DNA of 60,000 nucleotides, taken from assembly GCF_910592395.1 (NCBI RefSeq), contig NC_088325.1, positions 6,417,501-6,477,500 on the forward strand, given 5' to 3'. The position numbers and the translations under genes are program-made. Origin of the DNA: Lineus longissimus (lineage: Eukaryota; Nemertea; Pilidiophora; Heteronemertea; Lineidae). Positions within the stretch are counted from its first letter, which is position 1. Each line of letters starts with the position of its first letter. The notes beneath the pieces are model-generated. The model was not told where the DNA came from and ran no database searches. It saw only the letters and a program-made list of their open reading frames with translations. Positions 10,765 to 21,554 of the stretch are shown here, piece after piece.

Positions 10765-11430
10765 AGTGTAAACGTTCTGTTAGACGAGTGGGGGGCAAAC
10801 AAAATCGGGTAACAGCCGTCTTGACTCCCAATCTTGGGGTCCTTATCGGTGGAAAAGGGAGGATACCGACGCCCATCTGCGATCACCTCAGCCATTACTA
10901 ATAAGTCTCGGGATTTCCAAGGAGCAGCATCCCCAAAAGTCCCACGAGGAACCATATGCGATATTAGAGACTTTCAGCACCGTCGAATTTCCTGCCGTAC
11001 AACGTAATCAATATTGCGTACGACGTCATCAGTTTGTGTAGTTTGGACGTAGGTCGCACTGCATCAGTACAAACGCAAGAATTGTATTCCATACGGGAGA
11101 GAGTACGTATGTTATTGAACGATTTAACTTGCATTTGCAGCTATATAAATTGAGTCGTCTATCATATTTACATCTGGTTAGGGAAATATTGTAGATTTCG
11201 TTCAAGCTGCTTTCGTTCGTGATCTTTTTTTTGAGATTATTGCCAGCTATCTACTGAGCTGTTCACAAGTTGCGCAAGGCTGAGTTATCGAAGCTGAAGC
11301 TCATTTCATGTCTGACTTGCGTATCACTTACTCCTATGTGACATACATATTTTCCATATGGATAACTGATACGTTTTGACGGTACTAAAGGTCATTATAA
11401 ACACCACACTTCGCGTTCTTTTCATCTTAG
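10765..11430 (+). other. 3' part of gene 1 intron, no gene
   Basis: Conserved with 23,867-24,532, 36,383-37,063 and 56,480-57,156. It ends in a pyrimidine-rich tract TTCTTTTCATCTTAG, a strong acceptor. A minus-strand frame beginning MVPRGTFGDA recurs in several copies. It opens and closes differently in each, so I do not call it. Confidence 0.55.
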
Positions 11431-12407
11431 GTCCGAATAGATTCACTACATTTCGCCTACAACGAAAGTTTCGACTGAAGAAAACTACCCAGAGGAATTT
11501 ACTGAATATTGTTTACTGTCCTAAACAACAGTTCTTTCTCTTACATTCATCTGGTGGCCTTTCTCAACGGATGAATCCTCCATCTTTCATTATTGCATAT
11601 CACCCAGGCTCAACTCATACACAGAGACTGCTTTTTAACCTTCAATATCGGGTCACTGATATATTATGCTTTAAAGCACACCTGCTTGTGTTCTGTTTAC
11701 ATTCCCCTCGCAATAAGTTGTCTGTAGATTTATACAGTTATAGTGGAAGGTTGGTATCTCGTGTTACTGTGAACTACACCATCAATAGTATAAAATGCAG
11801 CCCAGTGATGTCAGATGACATGAGTCATGTGATAGTTTGGACTCAAAATCTCACCAGAACAACCCAACGCCACAAGCCTGATTACGAATTAATTCTTTTT
11901 GAAATTGACCATCGCTCCGAACAAGATATTTCATTTACTCATCCAAACTTCATAACGTCCGTCTCATCAGGAAGAACATATAATTATATGGTTCGGCCTC
12001 CCCAGGCAGTTTGGTCAAATAATACCATTTTTGTTCATGATCAAGGGTCAATTATTGTCTTTCGCTACGAAGGTTCCTACAAACTGATTCACAAGCAGCA
12101 GTTAAATATTAAAAAAGTGCGTTACGGAACCTGGGATCATGTCAACAGCAGATTTATATGTTTGCAAGGGAAGAGAAAAGGAAACTATATATCCTTTTCA
12201 CTGGTTTGCGTGTCATTTAGAGAGGACAGCACTTTGAATCATGTTACCGAAGTTCCGGGTTTCGTAGTGTCGTTTCTTCGTCGCGATCATCCACATCCAA
12301 TATTTGCAATCAGTACAAATAAAGTACTTCTTTTATCTCGCTCACCATACATCAGCAGGAAACCTAAAATCATTTATCACTTCCGCATGGTGCTTGGACG
12401 TGACTGA
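11431..12407 (+). CDS. propeller-family gene 1, exon 2
   Basis: Terminal coding exon, residues 110-434 of the joined protein. It begins GTCCGAATAG after a consensus acceptor; the GT completes the glycine codon begun by exon 1. No introns or stops. The chain is a series of short beta-strand-like segments typical of a propeller: QQFFLLHSSGG (142-152), HLLVFCLHS (193-201), SHVIVWTQN (241-249), YELILFEIDH (261-270), NTIFVHDQGSIIVFRYEG (307-324), ISFSLVCVSF (363-372), HPIFAISTNKVLLLS (398-412) and IIYHFRM near the end. There is no signal peptide or membrane segment that I trust, so a cytoplasmic or nuclear protein is most likely. Compared with gene 2, differences gather at 286-296 and 376-396. The family is not securely recognised. 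Confidence 0.82.
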
Positions 12408-14732
12408 TCGCATTCAAATTGCAAGATCCATGACACGTGTTTTTTCCTCTGCATTGGCATTCATTGGCCATTGAGTTGACCGCAAAATGGGCTCAAGCCA
12501 GGAGTTCAATGGATATCCAGCTGACGTACTTTTAGATTATAAGTCTAGGTGAATTGTTTCCTCAAAGGTAACCGAAACTACTAAGTGATTTAAGATTTTG
12601 GTTTCTTTTTGGCTCATCGGATCGAGAGTCTATACAATACCGCAGTACTAGTGTCCATCGTAGTCCGTCGTTCGTATCCTGTTTCAAAAACAGCTTCAAG
12701 TTTCCTTACCAGGGGGCCTATGAACTTGAAACTTTGTATTCAGGACCCCCTAGGTATGGTGACCTTTGACACTGAACTTCGGTCCGATATGATTGTCGAC
12801 TTGAACGCGAGGGGCCAATTAAACATAAAGTGTTGTCTCGCTTACAGGAGACTCGTCCATGTGGGTCCTCTGACTATTCATGAACTACTAGGTAGCAAGG
12901 ATACATTGCATATCACACGGAATTCTGATTCGACCTACTTTTCCAAGTCGGAGAAGTCGAATCCCAGGGTTTCTTCAAGAGGACATGCCTCACCCCTTAA
13001 ATATTATATGTTTTTTCCAATCTTGATGGATATGCCTATAATATGCGATGCAACTAAATGGTATTTCGGAGTCAACCTGGTAACGAGGAGCGCTAGGTGC
13101 AGAAAATGTCCCAAGAGAGCAGGGGTTATAGGGGTTAAGTCCAAATTTAATTTAAAAAGGTAGTTAAGTTATTTTCCGTATAAATATGGGCCCTAGCCCG
13201 CTTCATGTCAATTCATAATGAATAAACTAAGTATACGAACATGGGTAGTGTATAAGGACTACCTCGTTCTATTTAGCACTCGTGCTTGCGGTCGATAGGG
13301 ACAGCGAAGCTATTATCTCATACCTAAAATGAGATTCCGTGAATATGATTGGCTGATACACGTCACGTGGCCGTGTCGTATTCGCAATGCTGCCCGCTCC
13401 AGCCGGTCGGCATTTTGCCATGTCTCCCGGCGTGAAGACATTCGGCATGTTACACTCCGTGGCGGGCAATATTCATATAATATGCCAAGAGTGGGTCGTT
13501 TCTCGTGACAAAATTGACAATCATACGATACTGCCAAATACACACTGACATCACGAGCTTTTCTGTCGAGTTTTGATCGCATACAAATTGATATGTGCGC
13601 ACCCAGTGTTTTCTCCGAAGTCGGCCTCTCTTCGTAAACAGCCGATAATAACTGACGCGCCATCTCCTGGATGATGGTAAACTAGTGTGCCCGCCCCACC
13701 TGGTGTTTCAGTTACCTGAATATCAAAAATAAACAATGATTTTTGGCACGAAATAAGCCTTGGGAGACATTGCATCCCGAAGGAGCGACATTCGGTATGT
13801 TATATTGTATAATATCGCATTTTTCTAGGGCGTTGGTTCTGTCATTGATTTCCAACTGTGCTCTGATTTAGGTTGAATAAGGTCGTTTTAGACCCTGTGT
13901 TTGCTATGGGTTGTGTGATGTGGCTGGCTTGGCGAATGTTTGGATAAGATTACCGAGTAGGGAAGGATATATGTGATGTTAACATTTTGTGTAGGCGTGA
14001 TTCTTTCTGACATCATTCTTGGGTTTCCTGTTTCTCTTGCGGCCCCCAGCACTAGACCGGAAGGAAAGTAATTTTATTTTCTAAGGCTGCCTGAGAGACT
14101 TGGAAGCCCCTCGCTCAGTTTAACTATGATTTCTAAAATGACTATACAGTTTCCTAGGTGCTATCTTCTTTCAACTATAAATTGAGGGGCTTCAGTTTTT
14201 CAGGCACATTCGCCCGTTGGTTCAATTTAGACGAACGTTTGTTGTAAAATTCACTTTGCGATGATTGAATATCGGGACAGTGCTGGGAGAGTATTGGGGA
14301 AATTGCTCAATGATGTAAAGGTCTGGGGGCTACTACTCCTGTGTTGTACATAGGAAAGAGGGGAGTTGACGAATGCCATTTTCCCCCAATACTCTATCGT
14401 CAACGTGAAATTGGAGATGCACAGTGTCACGCGGGAACCCCTAGGTTCACGAGTGACATTGCGCAACGAGCATTGATCGTAGATCACTTGTTTCGTAGAA
14501 GACAAGGTGGAACGAAAGAGGGAGATGGTACGGAACATTAAAGGCGTCGTGGACCATGTCTTCGCCGTTAATAGGCTTTTTATCCCCCCCCCCCCCCTTC
14601 ATTTTACTCCTTGGTCATCTCTCGTTGACAAATGCCATCCTCCCCCCCCCCCTCCCCAATACTCTTTCGAAAATGAAATGGGAGATGCACAGTGTCACTC
14701 AGGAACCCCTAGTGACAATATATTTTGTCTAG
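12408..14732. other. 3' flank of gene 1, no gene seen
   Basis: Begins with the hairpin-prone block also seen after other copies, then the dispersed block with GTATGGTGACCTTTGACAC near 12,756. From about 13,200 to 14,730 it is nearly the same as 26,350-27,840 behind gene 2, which marks genes 1 and 2 as the most recent duplicates. Poly-C runs lie near 14,587 and 14,641. An AATAAA about 810 bases past the stop (near 13,220) is shared with gene 2 and could be a polyadenylation signal. Reading frames here are not kept between the two copies. Confidence 0.5.
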
Positions 14733-14866
14733 GCGCAGTGGTCAATTTTCTGAGAAAAAACAACTCTATTGAAATAGTAATACTCAGTTTAGCAGGACTA
14801 CTTTATCTCGCTAATACTTCATATGGCGTAACAATCATTTATCACTTCCACTTGGTGCCTGGATAG
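14733..14866 (+). pseudogene. relic of the last part of exon 2 (after gene 1)
   Basis: In one open frame the stretch gives AVVNFLRKNN, then GLLYLANT, then VTIIYHFHLVPG and a TAG. It aligns with residues 388-434 of gene 1 (VVSFLRRD...KVLLLSRS...KIIYHFRMVLG). The stretch follows TTTTGTCTAG, which could act as a phase-1 acceptor. Nothing upstream resembles the rest of exon 2. This is most likely a partial duplicate. Use as an alternative short last exon is possible but unproven. The minisatellite starts at its very end. Confidence 0.6.
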
Positions 14867-15352
14867 TCATGTTGCCTTGACAAGCATGGTGCTTGGACAT
14901 GCATGGTGCCTGAACATGCATGGTGCCTGGACATGCATGATGCCTGGGCATACATGGTTCCTGGACAAGCACTGTGCCTATCCATGCATTGTGCCTTTAA
15001 GAGCATGGTGCCTGGAAATACATGGTACCTAGACACGTATGGTTCCTGAAATTGCATGGTACCTAGCAAGCACGGTGCCCTGACATGCATGGTGCCTTGA
15101 CAAGCATTGTGCCTGGACATGCGTGGTTCCTGGACGTGCATGGCGCCATGACAAGCATGGTGCATTGACAAGCATGGTGCTTGGACATGCTTGTTGCCTG
15201 GACATGCGTGCTGCCTGGACATGCATGGTGCTTTGACTAGTATGGTGCCTGGACATGCTCAGCGCCCGGAGATGCATAGCGCCTGAACTTGCATGGTGCC
15301 TGGCAAGCATTGCGCCTGGACATGCACGGTATATGGCCATACATGCTGCCTC
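14853..15352. repeat. 17-bp minisatellite, array 2 (longest)
   Basis: About 29 copies of a CATGCATGGTGCCTGGA-type unit with many substitutions (CTTGACAAG, CTGAACATG variants). It starts within the last codons of the exon-2 relic. The early repeat GCATGGTGCTTGGACATG at 14,884 differs by one base from the last coding bases of gene 1 at 12,385. Confidence 0.9.
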
Positions 15353-15481
15353 GACTATTATTAACACCCTGTACATACTTGTAGCATCATTCATCAACCT
15401 GGTCGATGCAGAGTTTTAAAAAAATAGACAGTGATAATCTTATAATATCATTTATGTAATGAGTTTATATTGTTGAGTTTT

Positions 15482-15808
15482 AAGGAACTTCTCCGTCAAG
15501 TATCTGAAAAGAGTCTCCACCACCTGGCGAAAATGCATTAGATGGCTAACATTCCATATGGAAAACTTGCTTCCAATAATATGCGGCGATGTGGTCCCGA
15601 AAAACAGTTGTTTTTCTCGATCTCTGAAATTCATCATAACTGCTCTGAAGATGTAAGAACTTGTGCTACTCATGCAATTAATGGTAGGCGATCAAATGTG
15701 GGGAGAAACATAAACGTGAATTGCAGACAACCTAGGATTGATGAGCATAACCTACTCAAGGTAGACACCAGCTGTATCTATGAGGCCCAAACTATTGACA
15801 CTGCGTGA
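15482..15808 (+). pseudogene. possible DED/death-domain relic (unit 2)
   Basis: Copy of the 4,982 stretch. Sense frames give ELLRQVSEKSLHHLAKMH, the shared TAG, then NIPYGKLAS, then SNVGRNINVNCRQPRIDEHN. The pattern LL-x-VSE-x-L ... IP-x-GKL is what the first half of a death-effector domain looks like. An antisense frame is open across 15,452-15,673 here. That leaves the coding strand undecided, and a working gene is unlikely. Confidence 0.3.
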
Positions 15809-16044
15809 AATATTTGAAGAGATTTCAATTTAATGACGAGGGACAGAAGAGACTACTAACAATATGATTTGTGTGAAATAAAATTATAGATGTTATCAAC
15901 GACCAGTTCGCATGATGTAATCTTTGTGCTCTATTGTACTTTTTACATTTCACCAGCATGTGTATACACACACTATACGAAATTCCACATGTTCTCTAAA
16001 TGTACTCTCTTCGTGAATACGAATAAATCAATAAAATGATCGCA

Positions 16045-16300
16045 AAGAGTATAGTACAATCGATATCGGTGGATTCAGATCTTGGTTCAAATAACGTATT
16101 TGCTTTCAATTATTTCAACATGTTTAAGCGTATGATATGCCGCTCTCTGGAACTACAGAAATGCAACACTTCTCGCTCTCCGTGGGCAGGATGTCTATCG
16201 GACATTCACAGCGCTAGTCTGGAACAGCATAATTGTTATGAAAAGTTCCAAGCGTCCAATCAAAGCACCAAACAAGCCGCATATCTAAAAGTCTATTCGG
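16045..16300 (+). pseudogene. second half of the possible death-fold relic (unit 2)
   Basis: Gives SISVDSDLGSNNVFAF and FNYFNMFKRM in one frame, then continues open for about 140 codons. In the matching units the downstream half is in other frames. I treat the long frame as chance extension of a decayed block. Confidence 0.3.
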
Positions 16301-16369
16301 TTTTAGGCAGGATGTTTATCTTACTTTGCAGAGCATATTTGTACATAGCTCCTGACGCGTTTAGGCATT

Positions 16370-17127
16370 GCGAATTTCTCTTATTTTTCGAGGCATCCTT
16401 AGGAAAAGAAGACGAAGACAGTACGTGCAATGTAACGTCATCCGTCACCGAGGTTCATTGGGGCTCTCCCCGATTCGCTTAACAACAAAGGAAATATATA
16501 TCTGCAGCACGACGTCACAGAAAAGTATAGATGAATGGCTCCAGACAGCGCCTTACAAGAGCATCAGTCCACGTGAATAGGATTACTCGAGGAGGGCTAA
16601 CTCGGATCAAATCGGAGTCAACAAAGGAGTAGCGTTATCATTTAGTAAGATTTTGATTTTTTCCTTTTTTGTGCAATTTTTTTATGGTAACTACGTGTAA
16701 TTATTACGTAGAATAGGAGGTAACTGAGCAGCCTAGCTATTGCCCTTTATAATAGCAATGGTCCCTTCAGTCCTTCAGATCAGCATGCACTTTAGAGGCG
16801 CGAAAAGTTTCACAGACCACGATCAAGTTGTGAGTGCTGAAAAAAACAACGCTTTTTTTTACGAAGTTCGATCCGAATCAAATTTGGAAAAAAAACGTCT
16901 TATACTTTAATACTGAAAGAATAAAACGCCTTGTTCTTTAAAAAATGGCGCAGGGAATAGAAATCAGATGTTTTGATATTGGTTCAATACTCTACTTAAT
17001 ACCGCAAGTTCACCTTTTTTCAAAGTAACTTCGCTGAGTCTAAAATGAAGAAATATTTAGAGCTTTTCTGAACCTTAGCAATGTTGATATAATCAGATAA
17101 ATCACATGACAACCCTTCCATTAGACC
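16370..17127 (+). promoter_or_regulatory. conserved upstream region of gene 2, candidate promoter
   Basis: Equivalent of 6,290-7,030, with the same GCTCTCCCCGATTCGC, TATA-like CCCTTTATAATAG (near 16,741) and GGCGCAGGGAATAG words, and the same TTCCATTAGACC before the ATG. Evidence is conservation only. Confidence 0.25.
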
Positions 17128-17455
17128 ATGGCTCATCACGTGTCTCCACTGCTCAGCAGTGCATTACGCATACACATGGCTATGTATTCTATATTGTCAT
17201 TCCGAATTGTCAATTCTTTGAGAATCTTTGAGCGAGTGCATTGGGAAGGGTATCTTACCACCAATGAGGTATCGTTGACGAGATCTCTACTGCAGTGCTC
17301 TATTGTATTCACTTCGGGAAGACGAGTGATGAGTTTTAGTGTTGAAAACAAAGCGAAAACCACTTGCATAATACATTCATCACAGCATGAGGATGCAACG
17401 GGTACAAAATTAAACAAAAAAGAAGCAGACATCTGGATGGAAAAGGTGGGTAGAG
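17128..17455 (+). CDS. propeller-family gene 2, exon 1
   Basis: Same 328-base length, start context and phase-1 AGAG/GTAAGG donor as gene 1. It joins to the exon at 24,533 to give a 432-residue protein. Differences from gene 1 are mostly conservative (for example ALRIHMAM, SVENKAKTTC, NKKEADIW). The intron is 7.1 kb, but it falls to about 2.1 kb when the pogo-like and Harbinger insertions are removed. That matches the other copies and supports the exon pairing. Confidence 0.8.
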
Positions 17456-18037
17456 GTAAGGACCAAAAAGGTATAATACTCTAGTTTCGTCTTTCTAAGG
17501 TACCTTCCATAAATTCATGCCGGTATTTAGGCCTCAGCCCCAAGTTACCATTACAATGGATCATTCAGTTCTATTCAACATCACTGACCAATGTGAATGG
17601 CCGAACTGCATGCCGTTTGCACCGGCCGCGACGAGACGGTCAATGCACATGTCCCAGGAAATGTCAGTTTCATTCAAGGGTTTATTCCAAAATCGGCAAA
17701 TGGGTTGAGTGTGCCAGAAAAACAATCTTCAACATTTTTTCTCCTTTAGAAAGCCCCATTTCAGCATCCAGACCTACAACTTGCTGTGGATATCGGATTG
17801 ACCTACCTCTTATTGAGTCCCAAATTAATTAGTGAAATTAATTCACTACAGAGAAAATTGAATTTCATAAAATTTAAAATTTAGTAGGCCCTGCGCCTTG
17901 CTTTTGCCAGACGCGATGTAAACGGTTATTTCATGGCTTTATGGCACACGTTGTCACTTTCTAAAAACATGTCTAGACATCCTAGGCCTATAAAGGCCTA
18001 ACGCCGATAATCACTCGCCCCCAGACAAACAGTCAAT

Positions 18038-19354
18038 ATGGAACAAGAAGAACCCTTGAGAAAACGGCGAAGGAGCTATTCGGTATCCGAGAAAATAGCG
18101 TACTTGCGGGACCTTGAGACAGGACTATTGAATGGAACAGTCGAAAGCATGAACGAGTTTGCCGAACATTACAAGATCCCAGTTTTAACGTTGAGGAAGT
18201 GGAACCTTGAAGACCTGGAAGAGAAAGAGCGCGAAGGTCGCGGCAAGGACAGGACAGTCAAAGAGCGACTGGTGGGTCGAGGAGCGTGTTTACCAGTGGT
18301 ACCAGCGGCTGAGGGAGAGGAGGCTGCCTGTTGCGATCCAGGACATACAAGCCAGTGCTATGACGATTTTTGAAGACTGGTGGAATCAATTGCCGGACGA
18401 ACAAAGACAAGGCTTCATAGAGTCAAGACCTACACAGCACGTTTTCCACGCTTCCGCCGGATGGGTAGAAGCATTCATGAAGAGAAAGAAGATCTCTCTC
18501 CGGAAAGTGAATAAGAATCTGCCCAACGTGTCCAGGTCTTCCGCGACGACGTGACGCAGACGATCGATCAGTTTCAGATTGCCTTGCAATTCCTCTTCAA
18601 TATGGACCAGACGTTTGCACTGTTCGAGTCTCGTCCTTTGTATACAGCCAACGCCAGGGGAGCCAAGTCGGTTGACGTGCGGACGTCACGATCCAACACC
18701 AAGCTGGGTTGTACGGTGACCCTTACCATCACCGCGACGGGAGTAAAGTTACAGGCGCACATCACTTTTCCGAGGACTGGTTTCGTCCGACAACTGGCAG
18801 CCCTGCAAGAGGAGGACTTGCCTGCAAACATTATTATAACCTCCTCCGCTACAGGTTGGATGAAGGAGGAGACTGCCAATCATTGGTTAGATGAAGTATT
18901 CGAGCCATACATAACCACACAAGATACCGATCAATTTCTTCTCCTCGTGGATAGGTACAGAGTGCACCGCACGGAGAATTTCGGTCTCCGAGTGACAGAA
19001 TTGGGAGGCATCCTCAATTTTATCCCGGCATGCTGTACGTCTCTGGCACAACCCCTCGATGTTGCCGTGATCAAATCCTTTAAGAACAATTTTCGGAAGA
19101 CGTGGAAAGCCTGGAAAAATGACAACACCCAAGATGACGGGACCTGTGAACGTATTGGGCTGCGTGAGGTAGTTAATATCGTGAGTGACGCTTGGGAAGC
19201 TGTACCTCCGCAAGTAATTGAGAGTGGATTCGAGTCGGCCTTGTTCAGGGCAGCCCCAATTAACGCCAGACCACTGCAGGAGCTAGACCAAGAGGAGGAG
19301 GAAATTGGGCTTGAGTTTGTCAACATTCTGGAGGAGGAAATAGAAATGGACTGA
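18038..19354 (+). pseudogene. pogo/Tigger-type DDE transposase, frameshifted
   Basis: N-terminal helix-turn-helix (Psq/CENP-B type: KIAYLRDLE ... EFAEHYKIPVLTLRKW). The frame changes near 18,200 into a CENP-B-like second DNA-binding part (WVEERVYQWYQRLRERRLPV...GWVEAFMKRKKISLRK). It changes again near 18,550 into the catalytic DDE domain. The three acidic residues are visible in NMDQT, LLLVDRYRVH and SLAQPLDVAVIKSFK. The acidic C-terminus EELDQEEEE-like ends at 19,354. Two frameshifts make this copy inactive, although the perfect terminal repeats suggest fairly recent activity or mobilisation in trans. Confidence 0.88.
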
Positions 19355-19521
19355 ATTTATTGCGACTCAGCATTGGTGGTACGGATTTTTCCGATTCGAA
19401 GGTGAACATTTTTTGAACCATCCTGTACGTATAATGACACTTTCCTTCAACTGAATTAGTCGATAGGCCTGATCATCAAAGGGATATTCATTTCATGTTT
19501 CGTCATATTAAGCCTTTTAGC

Positions 19522-19661
19522 ACGGTGCGGGTTCGAACCGGATCGAGGAAGGTTTGCTTATTATTTGCACGCTGATAGAAACTGGCCACAATGACCAAAG
19601 GCTCATTTGTGCGTGTAGAAAATATCCGAACCTTCCTCGATCCGTTTCGAACCCGCACCAT
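19522..19661. repeat. internal hairpin in the pogo-like element
   Basis: GGTGCGGGTTCGAACC-like left arm and its near-perfect complement ending CGAACCCGCACC, about 32 bases each, are separated by some 75 bases. The arm contains GGTTCGAACC, which resembles a tRNA B box, but no cloverleaf can be drawn. The hairpin lies between the transposase stop and the right terminal repeat. Confidence 0.75.
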
Positions 19662-19868
19662 GTAAAAAGGCCTTTTGACTGTGGACAATCTGATCAATTA
19701 CGCGACCAACCCGTCGAGAAATGTGTCAGTTACACCGATGAACTTCATCATACTCCCCTGCCTTGCCCGGCGCCATCCAATCATGTTCCAGATGGTGTTT
19801 GCCCTGTATGTTGGAGGCGGGCTAACCTGGGCTTAATGAAGGTACCTTAGAAAGACGAAACTAGAGTA

Positions 19869-21306
19869 TATCCTCGGTGACCCTACTGACTGACATAACT
19901 TTTCGTAGTTGAATCCGTCAGCGTCAAATCGTATCATCATTTGGATTGTATGCATCGCAATTAAGAGGCTCAAGAGTGCATGCGCAAGGGCTATAAACCT
20001 ACCTTGAACATACTTAAAGGGAAAAATTGGACGTGGGATTTACCTAGCCTGGAGGAGAATACACCTGCTTGACACCATGCGACGACACTTGTAGTATCAC
20101 AATAACGTGGTATATCATGTAAAATACTTTAGCCAGTGTTTCGATGCATTTTTTTAAAATGCTTGCGAATTTGAAACAGGTCTAGCGCATTGTTTATTTC
20201 AGTTCAATGAAGTTTCAATGATCTTGTTCGGAGAAATTACGGTTCTACTTGTATGCAAAACCAACATATGTCATTCCCAGGTTGGCCCTTTAGCTTAAGC
20301 ATTTCGGAGCTGAATGAACACGGAACATTGTCATAAGCCAAGTTCCTACCTTGAAATTATCCACTTGATCGCGATCGTGTGGAATGTGTCCTTCGTCACG
20401 ACTCGACGAGAAGTGCCTCAAACACCAACATTGCAATATCTTATCGACTTGGCTAGGTATTGCATCACAAAACCCCGCAAACCCATCACAAACTCCTCGC
20501 AAACCAAATTTTAAAATTCCCTCACTTTTATTATTCTGCGAGGTGGTTAAAATTTGTGTGGCGATGCTTTGCTTATACTATATGGCTTTGTGTGCCCGCA
20601 GACTTTGCGAGCGTTGTGCTTTACTGAGGTAGAATTAGATTCAATTATAATTTATTTTGTATTTGCGATGTCAGCAGATATGTACTGTGTTAATTCGCCA
20701 ACAGCTACCCCATGACTGGATTATCCTCCTTCTCTTTTACACTGATTCCAGGGATTGAAACCCGTCAGAATGCTTTAAACATGCCGAATGACACTCCTAT
20801 AGGCTGCACCTTTCACCGGCGACCCAATCATGCCAATAGGCCGGGAAATAGGTCAGACACACACACGCCAATGAAATCGCTCGACACAAAATAATTGAAA
20901 TACGGACTAAATTGATATTGCCAACCTCGCTAAATGAGCAATTTACCCTCCTTCTGTACAACGCGCACAGTGCATTTGTGTCAGGTCAGTATGCCTGGAA
21001 TTGCCCAAGCAATAACAAATCACCTGGTCTTCCTCTCGTACTGACGAGGGCTTTCAGTGCGTGTCTCCTGCAACACATACAAGTGTCATGTTAGTGTTGT
21101 TGCGATATGGACGTGTTGGAAAGAAAGGGAATGCACGGTGACTACCACTGACTGCTCTGCGATCTTCCGAATGTCTCCCGTGGCACAAAGCTTATTAATA
21201 TCAATGCTAATCGATTTACAAATTTGGAAATTGTAAAGACTTATACAAGTACATGTATAACAAAACCATAGAAGTCATGACCGAATAGCCATGTTTTGAA
21301 GTATAT
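19869..21306 (+). other. middle of gene 2 intron, no gene
   Basis: Homologous to 7,430-8,880 in gene 1, including the shared intronic block (20,010-20,560). Frames are short and differ from those in the other copies. Confidence 0.55.
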
Positions 21307-21554
21307 GGCCCGGTTGCACCAGTTACACTCAAAACTGAGTTTGAGGTTGACCTCAGTTGACTAAGACTTAACAGTTGAGTACGACCTCTGTTGCACCAAA
21401 TTCTATTAAGTAATGCTCAGTTAAGTGATACTCAATAAGAGTAGAGCATGACTTCCTGGTATAAAGTGATGGTAGTAAATGCCACACATTGCATAGCCCT
21501 ATGGATTCTCAAACAGACAGACATGCTTTGGGTGTAATGTGCATCTAACCAAAC

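Larger units (their letters stand above)
17479..19866 (+). mobile_element. pogo/Tigger-like DNA transposon in intron of gene 2
   Basis: Flanked by TA (17,477-17,478 and 19,867-19,868), the target duplication of the Tc1/mariner-pogo superfamily. The terminal inverted repeats are perfect for at least 29 bases, starting CTCTAGTTTCGTCTTTCTAA. Removal restores the intron sequence seen in gene 3 (GGTATAATATAT...CCTCGGTGACCC). Length is 2,388 bp, normal for an autonomous element. The transposase is broken by frameshifts. Confidence 0.93.

Noticed and set aside
10707-10955. Minus-strand frame starting MVPRGTFGDA, recurring near 23,726-24,167, 36,371-36,770 and 56,390
   Set aside because: It lies in the intron shared by all units. 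Length, start and stop differ in each copy and frameshifts separate them, so it follows from duplicated intron sequence and not from a gene.
11376-11430. Start of exon 2 at the ATG at 11,376 as a single-exon gene
   Set aside because: The 18 codons before GPNRF are intron sequence ending in a strong acceptor. Genes 3 and 5 have different or no open codons there, while the spliced model fits all four copies.
16036-16482. 148-codon frame read as one exon
   Set aside because: The equivalent frames in units 1, 3 and 5 stop after 50-110 codons or shift. Only the first 40 residues are shared. Listed instead as a decayed block.
19522-19661. Possible tRNA gene from the GGTTCGAACC word
   Set aside because: No acceptor stem, anticodon loop or A box at the right distance; the word is part of a long palindrome.
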